Positions 25,664 through 34,082 of a DNA stretch of 64,000 bases are shown here, in pieces. The notes under the pieces are model-generated. The model did no database searches. It saw only the letters and a program-made list of their open reading frames with translations, and was not told where the DNA came from. The translations under genes and the position numbers were made by a program. The stretch is taken from positions 7,475,501 through 7,539,500 of the forward strand of contig NZ_CP112880.1 of the NCBI RefSeq assembly GCF_028747205.1. The letters run 5' to 3'. Origin of the DNA: Streptomyces sp. CA-278952 (lineage in GTDB: Bacteria > Actinomycetota > Actinomycetes > Streptomycetales > Streptomycetaceae). Numbering within the stretch: the first letter of the stretch is position 1; each line of letters opens with the position of its first letter.

Positions 25664-27633
25664 CGGGCGCTCCTTTCCAGTTCCTCGGCGGTCGTCCTGG
25701 CCGGGTGGTGGCAGGCGAAGCCGTGGTCGTCCGTGGTGCCGCGCGGGGTGAGCGCGGGGGCCGTGGTGCGGCAGAGGTCGGTGGCGGCCCCGCAGCGTCC
25801 GGCGAAGCGGCACCCCTCGCCGAAGCCCTGGGGCGCGGGCACGACGCCCCGGATCTGGTGGAGCCGGTCCGCGCCGGCCTCCAGGGAGACGACCGAGCCG
25901 AGGAGGCCGCGGCTGTAGTGGTGGGCGGGCCCGGTGAGGACGGACCGGGTGTCGCCGACCTCGGCGAGCCGGCCCGCGTACATCACGGCGACCCGGTGGG
26001 AGAGGTCGCCGACCAGGGCGAGGTCGTGGGAGACCAGCACCATGGCGAAGCCGAGCTCGTCGCGCAGCCGGATGAGGAGTTCGACGACCTGGGCCTGGAC
26101 GGTGACGTCGAGGGCGGTGGTCGGCTCGTCCGCGATCAGCAGGCGCGGGCTGCGGGAGAGGGCCATGGCGATGAGGACCCGCTGGCGCTGTCCGCCGGAG
26201 AGTTCGTGCGGGTAGCTGCGCAGGGTGCGTTCGGGGGAGAGGCCGACGAGGTCGAGGAGCTCGGCGGGGGTCTTCGTGGAGCCGCGCGAGGTCAGCTGCT
26301 TCAGCTGGGTGCCGACGAGCACGGAGGGGTTGAGGGAGGAGAGCGCGTCCTGGTAGACCATCGCGATCTCGGGGCCCATCAGGGCGCGGCGCTCCTTGGG
26401 CGGGAGCTTCAGCAGGTCCCGGCCCCGGTAGAGGATCTCGCCGCTGACCTCGGCGTTGCGGGCGAGGAGGCCCATGACGGCGAGGCTGGTGATGGACTTG
26501 CCGCAGCCGGACTCGCCGACCAGGCCGAGGGTCTCGCCTTCGTGGACGGTGAAGTTCAGCCGGTCGACGACGGGGATGTCGCCGTAGCGGTCGGGGAAGC
26601 GGATCGCCAGGTCGCGGACGACGAGGAGCTCCTCGGCGTCCTCGCGGACCGGGGTGATGGTGGGCTCGGTGGCGTTGATGTGCCGGGCGAGCTTGGCGAG
26701 GGCGGCGTCGATGTCGACGGTGGCGGCGGCCTCGACCGGGTCGGGCGCCGTGGTGGCGGCGGGCGCGGGGGAGGTGCGGGCGCTCCTGGGCGCGGCGGAG
26801 GCGTCGGTGAGCCCCTCGGAGAGGATGTTGAGCGCGAGGACGGTAATCAGGAGGGCCAGGCCCGGGAAGAAGGTGGCCCACCAGCCGCCGGCCAGGAGGA
26901 TCTGCCGGCCGTAGGCGAGGACGCTGCCCCAGCTGGGGTCGGGGTCCTGCACGCCGGCCCCGATGAAGGAGAGGCTGGCCTCGAAGATGATCGCCTCGGC
27001 GACCATGACGGTGGCGAACACCATGACCGGCGCCATGCAGTTGACGGCGACGTGGCGCAGCACGATGTACCCGCGCCGGGCGCCGATGACCTTCTCGGCC
27101 GCGACGTAGTCCTCGCCGTACTGCGCGAGCACGTTGGCCCGGACGACGCGGGCGAGCGAGGGGGTGTAGACGAAGGCGATGGTGAAGATGATCACCGGGA
27201 CGCTGGTGCCGAACACGGCGACCAGGACGGCCGCGAGGGCGATCGGCGGGAACGACATCACCACGTCGAGCGTCCGCATGACGGACTCGTCGCCGAGCTT
27301 GCGCGAGGTGGCGGCGAGCGAGCCGAGCACAGCGCCGGCGACCAGGGCGACGGCGGTCGCGCCGAGGCCGATGACCAGGGAGTAGCGCGATCCGTGCACC
27401 ACGCGGGCGAAGACGTCACGACCGGCCCGGTCGGTGCCGAACCAGTGGTCGGCGCTGGGGGCCTGGACAGGGGTGCCGGTGGTCAGCGGGTCCTGGGTGA
27501 GGAGAGGGGCGAACACGGCGCCGAGGATGACGACGAGCAGGACGCCGAGGGCGACGCGGGAGGTGACCGGCAGGGCGCGGAACGCGATGCCCGGTCGGGA
27601 GAGCTTCTTGGCCAGACGGCCCGTGGCGAACAT
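25660..27633 (-). CDS. Fused ABC permease-ATPase subunit (DppC-DppD type)
   Basis: The protein has 657 residues and is a natural fusion. Residues 1 to about 290 are a DppC-like permease with six membrane helices; FGTDRAGRDVFARVVHGSR and the GARRGYIVLRHVAVNCM coupling loop are visible. After a proline/alanine linker, residues from about 330 form a DppD-like ATPase with Walker A GESGCGKS, signature LSGGQRQR, Walker B LLIADEP, and a C-terminal cysteine cluster CRFAGRCGAATDLC. Fusion keeps the permease and ATPase at one-to-one ratio. The same arrangement is known for the Corynebacterium sialic-acid importer. It overlaps the next ATPase and follows the partner permease by one base. Confidence 0.93.
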   Translation of the reverse strand: MFATGRLAKKLSRPGIAFRALPVTSRVALGVLLVVILGAVFAPLLTQDPLTTGTPVQAPSADHWFGTDRAGRDVFARVVHGSRYSLVIGLGATAVALVAGAVLGSLAATSRKLGDESVMRTLDVVMSFPPIALAAVLVAVFGTSVPVIIFTIAFVYTPSLARVVRANVLAQYGEDYVAAEKVIGARRGYIVLRHVAVNCMAPVMVFATVMVAEAIIFEASLSFIGAGVQDPDPSWGSVLAYGRQILLAGGWWATFFPGLALLITVLALNILSEGLTDASAAPRSARTSPAPAATTAPDPVEAAATVDIDAALAKLARHINATEPTITPVREDAEELLVVRDLAIRFPDRYGDIPVVDRLNFTVHEGETLGLVGESGCGKSITSLAVMGLLARNAEVSGEILYRGRDLLKLPPKERRALMGPEIAMVYQDALSSLNPSVLVGTQLKQLTSRGSTKTPAELLDLVGLSPERTLRSYPHELSGGQRQRVLIAMALSRSPRLLIADEPTTALDVTVQAQVVELLIRLRDELGFAMVLVSHDLALVGDLSHRVAVMYAGRLAEVGDTRSVLTGPAHHYSRGLLGSVVSLEAGADRLHQIRGVVPAPQGFGEGCRFAGRCGAATDLCRTTAPALTPRGTTDDHGFACHHPARTTAEELERSAR

Positions 27634-27634
27634 G

Positions 27635-28585
27635 TCACACCGTCCTGATGCGCGGATTGACCAGCAGGTAGAGCAGGTCGACGATGACGTTGACCACCAG
27701 GAAGGCGATGGCGATGGTCAGCACGGTGCCCTGGACCAGGGCGACGTCGCCGCCGGTGACACCTTCGAGGATGAGTTTGCCCATGCCGGGCAGGTCGAAG
27801 ATCGCTTCGATGACGACGGCGCCGCTGAGCAGATATCCGACCTTGACGCCGAGCACGGTGAGCGGGGTGACCAGCGCGTTGCGCAGCACCGAGCGGATCA
27901 CCAGGAAGACCGGCAGGCCGTTGCCCTGGGCCGTACGCACGTAGTCGCGGTCGAGTTCGGCGACCATCGAGGTGCGTACGAGCCGGGCGAGCGACGCCGC
28001 GACCGGAACGGCGAGCGACACGGCGGGCAGGGCCATGGTGGTGAGCCAGCCGCTGAAGGAGTCGGCGGGGTTGGTGTAGCCGCCGGTCGGGAAGATCCGG
28101 GTGTTCAGCGCGAACTGCTGGATGAGCAGGACGCCGAGCCAGAACGAGGGGATGGCGACCCCGGCCATGGACAGCAGGCGGAAGAGCTGGTCGGGCCACC
28201 GGTCGCGGTACATCGCGCCCAGGACACCGCCGATCACGGCGAGCGTGACCGCGAGGAACAGCCCGAGGAAGGTCAGTTGGAGGGTGAGCGGGAACGCCGC
28301 GGTGATCCGGTCGATCACGGGCTGGCTCGGCGGGACGGTCATACCGAGGTCGAAGTGGAGCAGTTGGCCGAGGAAGTCGAAGTAGCGGATCGGCAAGGGG
28401 TCGTTGAGCCCGTTGGCCTCCGCGAAGGCCTCCCTGGCCTCAGGACTGGCGCTCTCCCCGAGCGCGTTGTAGGCCGGGTCGGCCGGCGAGAACTGCAGCA
28501 CCACGAAGACCAGCAGTGCGATGCCGAGAATCATCACCGGCATCATCGCGACGCGGCGCAGCGCGAGCCGGAGAAAAGCAACCAT
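27635..28585 (-). CDS. Oligopeptide-type ABC permease (DppB-like)
   Basis: This 316-residue permease has six membrane helices, a large loop after helix 1 (FSPADPAYNALGESASPEAREAF shortened by family standards), and the coupling motif RTAQGNGLPVFLVIRSVLRNAL. The C-terminal VIEAIFDLPGMGKLILEGV is typical of DppB. The ATG at 28585 has AAGGAA seven bases before it; a longer open frame upstream is not supported. It is separated from the binding-protein gene by 130 bases holding a strong hairpin, and its stop is one base before the fused subunit gene. Confidence 0.93.
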   Translation of the reverse strand: MVAFLRLALRRVAMMPVMILGIALLVFVVLQFSPADPAYNALGESASPEAREAFAEANGLNDPLPIRYFDFLGQLLHFDLGMTVPPSQPVIDRITAAFPLTLQLTFLGLFLAVTLAVIGGVLGAMYRDRWPDQLFRLLSMAGVAIPSFWLGVLLIQQFALNTRIFPTGGYTNPADSFSGWLTTMALPAVSLAVPVAASLARLVRTSMVAELDRDYVRTAQGNGLPVFLVIRSVLRNALVTPLTVLGVKVGYLLSGAVVIEAIFDLPGMGKLILEGVTGGDVALVQGTVLTIAIAFLVVNVIVDLLYLLVNPRIRTV

Positions 28586-28634
28586 CGTCGGGTTCCTTGC
28601 GATCGGGCGGAAGGCGGGTCCGGGCCGCCCAGGT

Positions 28635-28682
28635 CCTGTCGTCACACTGCCGCCGCGGGGCAGGCGGCACGGTGACGGCAGG
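28635..28682. terminator. Intra-operon hairpin between binding-protein and permease genes
   Basis: CCTGTCGTCACACTGCCGC (28635-28653) and GCGGCACGGTGACGGCAGG (28664-28682) pair at 16 of 19 positions. Located just after the leftward binding-protein gene, it could protect that mRNA or lower downstream expression. The left side also resembles the terminal repeat of the MITE-like element at 31237. Confidence 0.65.
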
Positions 28683-28715
28683 GCTCAGGAGGTGGCGGCC
28701 CGGACCGGGCGGACG

Positions 28716-30311
28716 TCAGGCGCGGCCGACGCCCACGAAGGACAGGCCCGTGGTGGGCAGGGGCTTGAAGCCGGGCAGGGCCTTGTCGTTCCAGGCCGTG
28801 GGCAGCTTGCGGTGCAGGATCGGGTAGAGCGCGGCCTCATCGGCGACCAGGTCGGTGATCTCGCCCCACAGCTGCCTCCGCGTCGCCTCGTCGGCGGCCT
28901 GGGCGGCCTTGTCGAGGAGCTGCTTGACGTTCTTGTACGCGGGGGAGCCGGACCAGCCGTAGCGCTTCTCCGGCCAGAAGCCGTAGTAGAACCAGCGCAT
29001 CAGGAGGTCGACGTCGTTGCCGAAGACCGAGGGGTCGCCCGGGGCCACCATGACGTCAAAGTCCCCGCCGTCGACCTTGGCGTACTGGGCGGCGGACTGG
29101 GCGATGTTCAAGGTGGCCTCGATGCCGGCCGCCGCCCAGCTCTCCTTGAGCAGCGGGGCGATGTCCTTGACCCAGCCGGTGTCCGTGGTCAGCACGGTGA
29201 ACTTCAGCTCGCCCACGCCCGCGTCGGCCAGCAGCTTCTTCGCCTTCGCCACGTCGTGGGTGTAGGCGGTGGCGGCCTGGTGGTAGTCGGGGTGGGTGGT
29301 GGGGACATAGCCGGTGGCGGCCGTCGCGTTGCCGACCATCGCGGTCTTGATGATCTTCTCGGTGTCCAGGGCGTAGTGCAGGGCCTGGCGCACCCGCTTG
29401 TCGGCGAAGCGCTTGTCGGCCGTGTTGAACATCAGGAAGAGAAGGCCGAAGGACTGCACGGACTCGGTCTTCGTGGTGGCGGAGAGCCGTTGGACGTCGA
29501 TGTACGGGACGTCCTCGATCGCCTGGACGCGACCGGACTCCATGGCGCTGACGCGGGCCGACTGGTCCGACATCAGGCGCCAGACCATCTTCTGGGCCTT
29601 GGCCGGGTGCGGGCCGTTGTACTTCGCGTACTTCTCGAAGACGATCTTGTCCTCGCGGGTCGCCTCGACGAACCGGTACGGCCCCGAGCCGACGGGCTTG
29701 GCGTCGAAGCCCTTGACGTCCGCCTCGACGACCTTCTTGGGCACGATCCGTGCCACGGCTATCCGGGAGGGGAAGAGCGCGAAGGCGTAACGGAGCTTGA
29801 ACTCGACCGTCTTCGCGTCGACCGCCGTGACCGTGTCGACGAACGGCACGAACTGCGCCATCAGCGACGCGTTCTTCTCGTCCAGGATGCGTTCGAAGCT
29901 GAACACGACGTCCTCGGCGGTGACCGGTGAGCCGTCGTGGAAGGTCGCGCCGTCGCGCAGGGTGGCGCGGTAGGTGGTGGCGTTGATCTTCTTCGGCATC
30001 TCGGTGGCGAGCGCGGGGCGCGCCACGAGTGTTGCGGGATCGAGATCCACGAGTCCCTCGAAGATGTGCATATTGGCGGCGTACGGGGTGGCGCCCGACG
30101 TGATCATCGGATCGAATCCGGTCGAGAGGGGGTACGACAGACCCGCCTCGATGGTGCCGTTGCCGTCGCCCTTCGCGGCCGCTCCGTCGGCGGTCGAGGA
30201 GGGCCCGCCGCAAGCCGAGAGGCCTGCCGTGATGGCGGCTGCCGCGCCGAGGGCACTGGTGTAACGCAGAAAGGTGCGGCGCTCGACGCCGGCTGGCCTC
30301 AGCTCGGGCAC
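28716..30311 (-). CDS. Extracellular solute-binding lipoprotein, family 5 (peptide/sialic-acid type)
   Basis: This 531-residue binding protein is of SBP family 5. Its signal sequence has a twin-arginine-like ERRTFLRY and a lipobox LSAC (Cys34), so it may be a Tat-exported lipoprotein. The mature part has the family hallmarks YRATLRDGATFHDGSPVTAEDVVFSFER and RVRQALHYALDTEKII. Family 5 mostly binds peptides or nickel, but members serve sialic acid in H. ducreyi and C. glutamicum, and the gene neighbourhood points that way. It is the first gene of the importer operon and starts 80 bases from operator A. The unusually long gap to the permease contains a hairpin. Confidence 0.92.
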   Translation of the reverse strand: MPELRPAGVERRTFLRYTSALGAAAAITAGLSACGGPSSTADGAAAKGDGNGTIEAGLSYPLSTGFDPMITSGATPYAANMHIFEGLVDLDPATLVARPALATEMPKKINATTYRATLRDGATFHDGSPVTAEDVVFSFERILDEKNASLMAQFVPFVDTVTAVDAKTVEFKLRYAFALFPSRIAVARIVPKKVVEADVKGFDAKPVGSGPYRFVEATREDKIVFEKYAKYNGPHPAKAQKMVWRLMSDQSARVSAMESGRVQAIEDVPYIDVQRLSATTKTESVQSFGLLFLMFNTADKRFADKRVRQALHYALDTEKIIKTAMVGNATAATGYVPTTHPDYHQAATAYTHDVAKAKKLLADAGVGELKFTVLTTDTGWVKDIAPLLKESWAAAGIEATLNIAQSAAQYAKVDGGDFDVMVAPGDPSVFGNDVDLLMRWFYYGFWPEKRYGWSGSPAYKNVKQLLDKAAQAADEATRRQLWGEITDLVADEAALYPILHRKLPTAWNDKALPGFKPLPTTGLSFVGVGRA

Positions 30312-30390
30312 GGGTCCTCCAAGGGACGTTGGTGAGGAATGGGTGGAGAACGGATTTTCGAAGGCTATCGGGACGCCTGTGCGGCGGGAG

Positions 30391-30413
30391 CATCAGACGT
30401 CAGATGTCTGATG
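30391..30413. promoter_or_regulatory. GntR-type operator A (sialic-acid regulon motif)
   Basis: CATCAGAC at 30391-30398 and GTCTGATG at 30406-30413 are perfect 8-bp inverted arms. The core AGACGTCAGATGTC (30395-30408) recurs in two other promoter regions of the cluster. The site lies between the divergent binding-protein gene and the first GntR gene. The rest of the 164-base gap (30312-30475) holds the two promoters, which were not resolved further. Confidence 0.8.
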
Positions 30414-30475
30414 CCTTGATAGCGTGGGAACGTAGCTTGACAATCGAGAGGGGTCAAGAGGTGGGGAGTTCACCT

Positions 30476-31207
30476 ATGTCCGGCGCGAGACCCGGTCGCA
30501 CCCTGCTGCGGCAGGAGGTCGTCGAGGGCATCAAGCGGTACATCCTCGACGAACGGCTGCGCCCGGGGGACCCGTTGCCGACGGAACCGGCCCTGTGCGA
30601 GGCGCTCGGCGCCAGCCGCTCCAGCGTCCGGGAGGCCGTCAAGATCCTCGCCGCCCTCGACATCGTCGAGGTCCGTCACGGCCACGGGACGTACGTCGGA
30701 CGGCTGAGCCTGTCGGCGCTGGTGGAGAGCCTCACCTTCCGGGGCCTGCTCTCGCCCGACGACGACTTCCAGGTGATGGCCGACCTCGTCGACGTGCGCG
30801 AGCTCTTCGAGCGGGGCATGGCCGACCGGATCATCTCCTCGCTGGACGCCGGGGAGCTGGACCGGCTGGACGGCCTGGTGGCGACCATGCGCGAGACCGG
30901 TGTGGGCGACGGGCACGGCTTCGTCGCGGCGGACCGGGCCTTCCACGCGCTGCTCGTGGCGCCGCTCGGCAACGACCTGATCGGTCAGCTCTCGATGGCC
31001 TTCTGGGACGTCTACACGATCGTCGCGCCGCATCTGCAGGGGTTCACGCACGCCGACGAGGCGGAGACCGTCGCCGCCCACCAGAACATCGTGGACGCGG
31101 CCCGCGCGGGCGACGTCACCGCGTTCCTGAAGGCCCTCGGCGAGCACTACGCCCCGGTCAGACGCCGGATCGCCGAGGCCAGGGCGCGAGGTGGGGGCGA
31201 GGGCTGA
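30476..31207 (+). CDS. FadR-subfamily GntR transcriptional regulator, first copy
   Basis: This 243-residue regulator has a GntR winged helix (residues 10-75: LLRQEVVEGIKRYIL, LPTEPALCEALGASRSSVREAVKIL, VEVRHGHGTYVG) and an all-helical FCD/FadR ligand domain. The FCD metal-ligand pattern includes an aspartate/histidine set around FVAADRAFHALLV and ETVAAHQNIVDAA. The ATG at 30476 has GGGGAG seven bases upstream. It is divergent from the importer operon across operator A and is the likely NanR-like controller, sensing sialic acid or an intermediate. A second related regulator at 34.1 kb raises the question of which one binds the shared motif. Confidence 0.9.
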   Translation: MSGARPGRTLLRQEVVEGIKRYILDERLRPGDPLPTEPALCEALGASRSSVREAVKILAALDIVEVRHGHGTYVGRLSLSALVESLTFRGLLSPDDDFQVMADLVDVRELFERGMADRIISSLDAGELDRLDGLVATMRETGVGDGHGFVAADRAFHALLVAPLGNDLIGQLSMAFWDVYTIVAPHLQGFTHADEAETVAAHQNIVDAARAGDVTAFLKALGEHYAPVRRRIAEARARGGGEG

Positions 31208-31236
31208 TCGCGGCCGCCGCCCTCCTGCCCGGCCCT

Positions 31237-31415
31237 CTAGGTCCTGTCGTCAAACTCCCGTCGTCGCCCGGAGGGCGGCCCTGCGGGGTCAGGTGCGTGC
31301 TCTCGGTGTGCCGGGCGCACGTCCGCGTACTGGACGTACTCGGGCGTGGGCCCGGTGCGGCGAGAGTGCGTGCATGGCGCCGCGGGGCAGATGGGAGTTT
31401 GACGACAGGGCCTAG
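31237..31415. mobile_element. MITE-like element with 23-bp terminal inverted repeats
   Basis: The ends CTAGGTCC... (31237-31259) and ...GGCCTAG (31393-31415) are inverted repeats matching at 22 of 23 positions, with common core CCTGTCGTCAAACTCCC. Both ends finish in CTAG, which fits insertion into a CTAG/TA target. The 133-base interior has no open reading frame of note, so it is a non-autonomous remnant, probably of an IS5-like element. It sits between the first GntR gene and the esterase promoter. Confidence 0.8.
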
Positions 31416-31485
31416 GCGAGGGCGTGGGGCGGCCCGGCTCTTGACGGGCGGCCCCACGGCTCCCTACGGTCTGGTTTGCCATCAG

Positions 31486-31499
31486 GACATCTGACGTCT
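31486..31499. promoter_or_regulatory. GntR-type operator B upstream of esterase-sialidase genes
   Basis: GACATCTGACGTCT is the exact reverse complement of the 14-bp core of operator A. It stands 44 bases before the esterase start codon, within a larger imperfect dyad CAGGACA (31483-31489) to TGTCCTG. It should place the esterase and sialidase genes under the same regulator as the importer. Confidence 0.8.
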
Positions 31500-31542
31500 T
31501 CTGTCCTGTCGCTTTCCTCGTCCCCTCCAGGAGGGCACCGCC

Positions 31543-32541
31543 ATGCCGTCGGCCGATCTCACGCTCGCGGAATGCCGCGCCTACCGGCCCGAACTGCCGC
31601 TTCCCGACGGGTTCGACGCCTTCTGGTCCGACACCCTGGACGAGAAGGGCCCCGGCGGCGCACCGGACCGGCGACCCCGGTTCGACGAGGTCGACAGCGG
31701 CCTGGTCCAGGTCCGCTGTTACGACGTGAGCGTCCCGGGCTACGACGGCCGTCCCGTACGGGGGTGGCTGCGGATGCCGGCCGGTGCCACCGGGCCGCTC
31801 GGCTGCGTCGTGGAGTTCCTCGGGTACGGGCGCGGCCGGGGCCTGGCCCACGAGCAGCTCATGTGGGCCTGCGCCGGATACGCGCACCTGGTCATGGACA
31901 CCCGCGGCCAGGGCTGGTCCTCGGCGACCGGCTCGACCCCCGACACGGACCCGGGATCGGCCGGCGCCGTGCCGGGCTTCCTGACGCGGGGCGTCGAGAG
32001 CCCCGGAACGCACTACTACCGGCGGGTGTTCACCGACGCGGTCCGCTGCGTGCAGGCGATGCGCGAGCACCCCGAGGTCGACCCCGCCCGCATCGTGGTG
32101 ACCGGGGTCAGCCAGGGCGGAGGCATCGCGCTGGCCGTGGCCGGGCTCGTGCCGGGGCTCGCCGGAGTGATGCCGGACGTGCCGTTCCTGTGCAACATCC
32201 CCCGGGCCGCACGGATCGCCGCGACACCCCCGTACACCGAGATCGCCGCCTACCTCCGGCTCCACCGCGACCGCGTCGAGCCGGTGTTCCGCACCCTGGC
32301 GTACTTCGACGGGGCCCACCACGCCACCCGGGCCACCGCCCCGGCGCTGTTCTCCATCGCGATGGCGGACGACATCTGTCCGCCCTCCACCTGCTTCACG
32401 GCCTACAACCGGTACACGGGCCCCAAGGAGGTGCGCGTCTACGAGTTCAACGGGCACGAGGGCGGCGCCGAACACCACCGGGCCGAACAACTGGCCTGGG
32501 TGCGCGCCCTGTTCGCCGGCCTCCCGGCCGAAAGCTCCTGA
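31543..32541 (+). CDS. CE7-family (acetylxylan/cephalosporin-C-type) esterase
   Basis: This 332-residue alpha/beta-hydrolase has the CE7 signature RGQGWS (residues 121-126) and nucleophile elbow GVSQGGG (Ser190). The acid is Asp276 in ADDICPPS and the base His305 in GHEGG. CE7 enzymes remove acetyl groups from sugars. In this cluster, removal of O-acetyl groups from sialic acids before cleavage or uptake is an attractive inference. No secretion signal is seen, so it would act inside the cell. The ATG at 31543 has AGGAGG eight bases upstream. The sialidase gene starts 51 bases after its stop. Confidence 0.9.
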   Translation: MPSADLTLAECRAYRPELPLPDGFDAFWSDTLDEKGPGGAPDRRPRFDEVDSGLVQVRCYDVSVPGYDGRPVRGWLRMPAGATGPLGCVVEFLGYGRGRGLAHEQLMWACAGYAHLVMDTRGQGWSSATGSTPDTDPGSAGAVPGFLTRGVESPGTHYYRRVFTDAVRCVQAMREHPEVDPARIVVTGVSQGGGIALAVAGLVPGLAGVMPDVPFLCNIPRAARIAATPPYTEIAAYLRLHRDRVEPVFRTLAYFDGAHHATRATAPALFSIAMADDICPPSTCFTAYNRYTGPKEVRVYEFNGHEGGAEHHRAEQLAWVRALFAGLPAESS

Positions 32542-32592
32542 ACTCCGACCGCTTGGTCCGCACGTCTCCCCTCACGAGAAGAGAGATCGTCC

Positions 32593-34032
32593 ATGCAGCG
32601 CAGAGTCACCGTCGCCATGCTGTCCGCCGCCCTCCTGGTGGCCACCACCGCCGGCACCGCCCACGGCGCACCGGCCGCCGCCCCCGGCGAACTGACCTCG
32701 AAGGACATAGCGACCCAGGGCGTCGGATCCCCCCACTACCGCATCCCCGCGCTCACCACCTCCGTCAAGGGCACGGTGATCGCCGCCTACGACACCCGCC
32801 CCACGCTCGGCGACCTCCCCGGCAATCTCGGCGTCGTCGTACGCCGCAGCACCGACGGCGGCACCACCTGGGGGGGCCAGCAGGTCGTCCGCAAGGAGGC
32901 GGCCCCCAAGGGCTTCGGCGACCCCAGCCTCCTCGTGCACCGCACGACCGGCCGGATCTTCGTCTTCTACGCGGGCTCCGTCAACCAGGGCTTCTTCGGC
33001 TCGGCCACCGGCAACGACGAGAGCGACCCGGACATCCTCCAGGCCGACTACAGCTACTCGGACGACGACGGCGTCACCTGGACCCACCGCCGCATCACCC
33101 AGCAGATCAAGAACCCCGCCTGGGCCGGTATGTTCGCGGCCTCCGGCGAAGGCATCCAGGTGCGCCACGGCGCGTACAAGGGCCGGCTGATCCAGCAGTA
33201 CGCCATCCGGAACAACGGCGCCAACTACGCCGTCAGCGCCTACAGCGACGACCACGGCGCTACCTGGGAGATGGGCACCCCGGTCGGCCCGGGCGGCGAC
33301 GAGAACAAGACCGTCGAGCTCAGCGACGGCCGGATCATGCTCAACAACCGCTCCGCGCCCTACCGGACCGTCGCGTACTCCAGCGACGGCGGTGTCACCT
33401 ACACGCCGTTCACCCAGGACACCAACCTGCGCGACCCGGCGAACAACGGCTCGATCATCCGGTACGCACCGGACGTGCCGGCCTCCCATCCCCAGGCGTC
33501 GTGGCTGCTGTTCAGCAACACGGACAGCACCTCGCGGAAGAACCTCACCGTGAAGATGTCCTGCGACAACGGGAAGACCTGGCCGATCAAGAAGGTCGTC
33601 AACCCCGACAGCGCCGCCTACTCGACGCTGACCCGGCTGCCGGACGGCCGGCTCGGACTGCTCTACGAGCGCGCCGACTACCGGCACATCACCTACTCCT
33701 CGTTCGACCTGAAGTGGCTCGGCGGCACCTGCGCGGACATCACCATCACGCCCCCGGCCACGCTGAAGGCGGGGACGGCCACCGAGGTGACCGTGCGGGT
33801 GGTCAACCGGATGGACGTCACCCGCAACGCGGGCACGCTCGACCTGACCGTGCCCGGCGGCTGGACGACCCGCCAGGTGGCGTTCCCGGCGCTCAGGCCC
33901 GGGGAGGGGGCGAACATCAAGGTCCCGGTCACGATCCCGGCGGGCGCGTCCGGCACCGCCGGACTGACGGCCACCTACAGGGCCGACGGCAAGCAGGCGT
34001 CCGGAACCCGGTCGGTGACCGTGACCCCGTAA
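32593..34032 (+). CDS. Secreted exo-alpha-sialidase (GH33)
   Basis: This 479-residue secreted sialidase has a signal peptide (about 1-25, ending AHG-AP). The six-bladed propeller carries YRIP with Arg50 and five Asp-box sequences (STDGGTTW, SDDDGVTW, SDDHGATW, SSDGGVTY, CDNGKTW). By spacing with Micromonospora NedA, the catalytic set is Asp74 acid/base, Glu242 and Tyr343 nucleophile pair, with Arg50, Arg258 and probably Arg315 binding the carboxylate. A C-terminal Ig-like domain (about 385-479) may bind galactose-rich glycans or the cell wall. It releases terminal sialic acid outside the cell for the importer. It is convergent with the second GntR gene. Confidence 0.95.
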   Translation: MQRRVTVAMLSAALLVATTAGTAHGAPAAAPGELTSKDIATQGVGSPHYRIPALTTSVKGTVIAAYDTRPTLGDLPGNLGVVVRRSTDGGTTWGGQQVVRKEAAPKGFGDPSLLVHRTTGRIFVFYAGSVNQGFFGSATGNDESDPDILQADYSYSDDDGVTWTHRRITQQIKNPAWAGMFAASGEGIQVRHGAYKGRLIQQYAIRNNGANYAVSAYSDDHGATWEMGTPVGPGGDENKTVELSDGRIMLNNRSAPYRTVAYSSDGGVTYTPFTQDTNLRDPANNGSIIRYAPDVPASHPQASWLLFSNTDSTSRKNLTVKMSCDNGKTWPIKKVVNPDSAAYSTLTRLPDGRLGLLYERADYRHITYSSFDLKWLGGTCADITITPPATLKAGTATEVTVRVVNRMDVTRNAGTLDLTVPGGWTTRQVAFPALRPGEGANIKVPVTIPAGASGTAGLTATYRADGKQASGTRSVTVTP

Positions 34033-34042
34033 CCGCCCCGGG

Positions 34043-34082
34043 CCTGAGGGCTGTCCGCCGGAAAGTGCGGGCAGCCCTCAGG
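34043..34082. terminator. Bidirectional terminator between sialidase and GntR genes
   Basis: A 16-bp stem with one G-U pair, CCTGAGGGCTG... at 34043-34058 and its complement at 34067-34082, lies between the convergent stops. Its right arm covers the stop codon of the leftward GntR gene. Confidence 0.75.

Noticed and set aside
25705..27648. A 647-codon rightward open frame opposite the fused permease-ATPase
   Set aside because: It is a mirror of the real gene and rich in Gly/Val/Asp repeats without any domain. The opposite strand encodes a complete ABC subunit.
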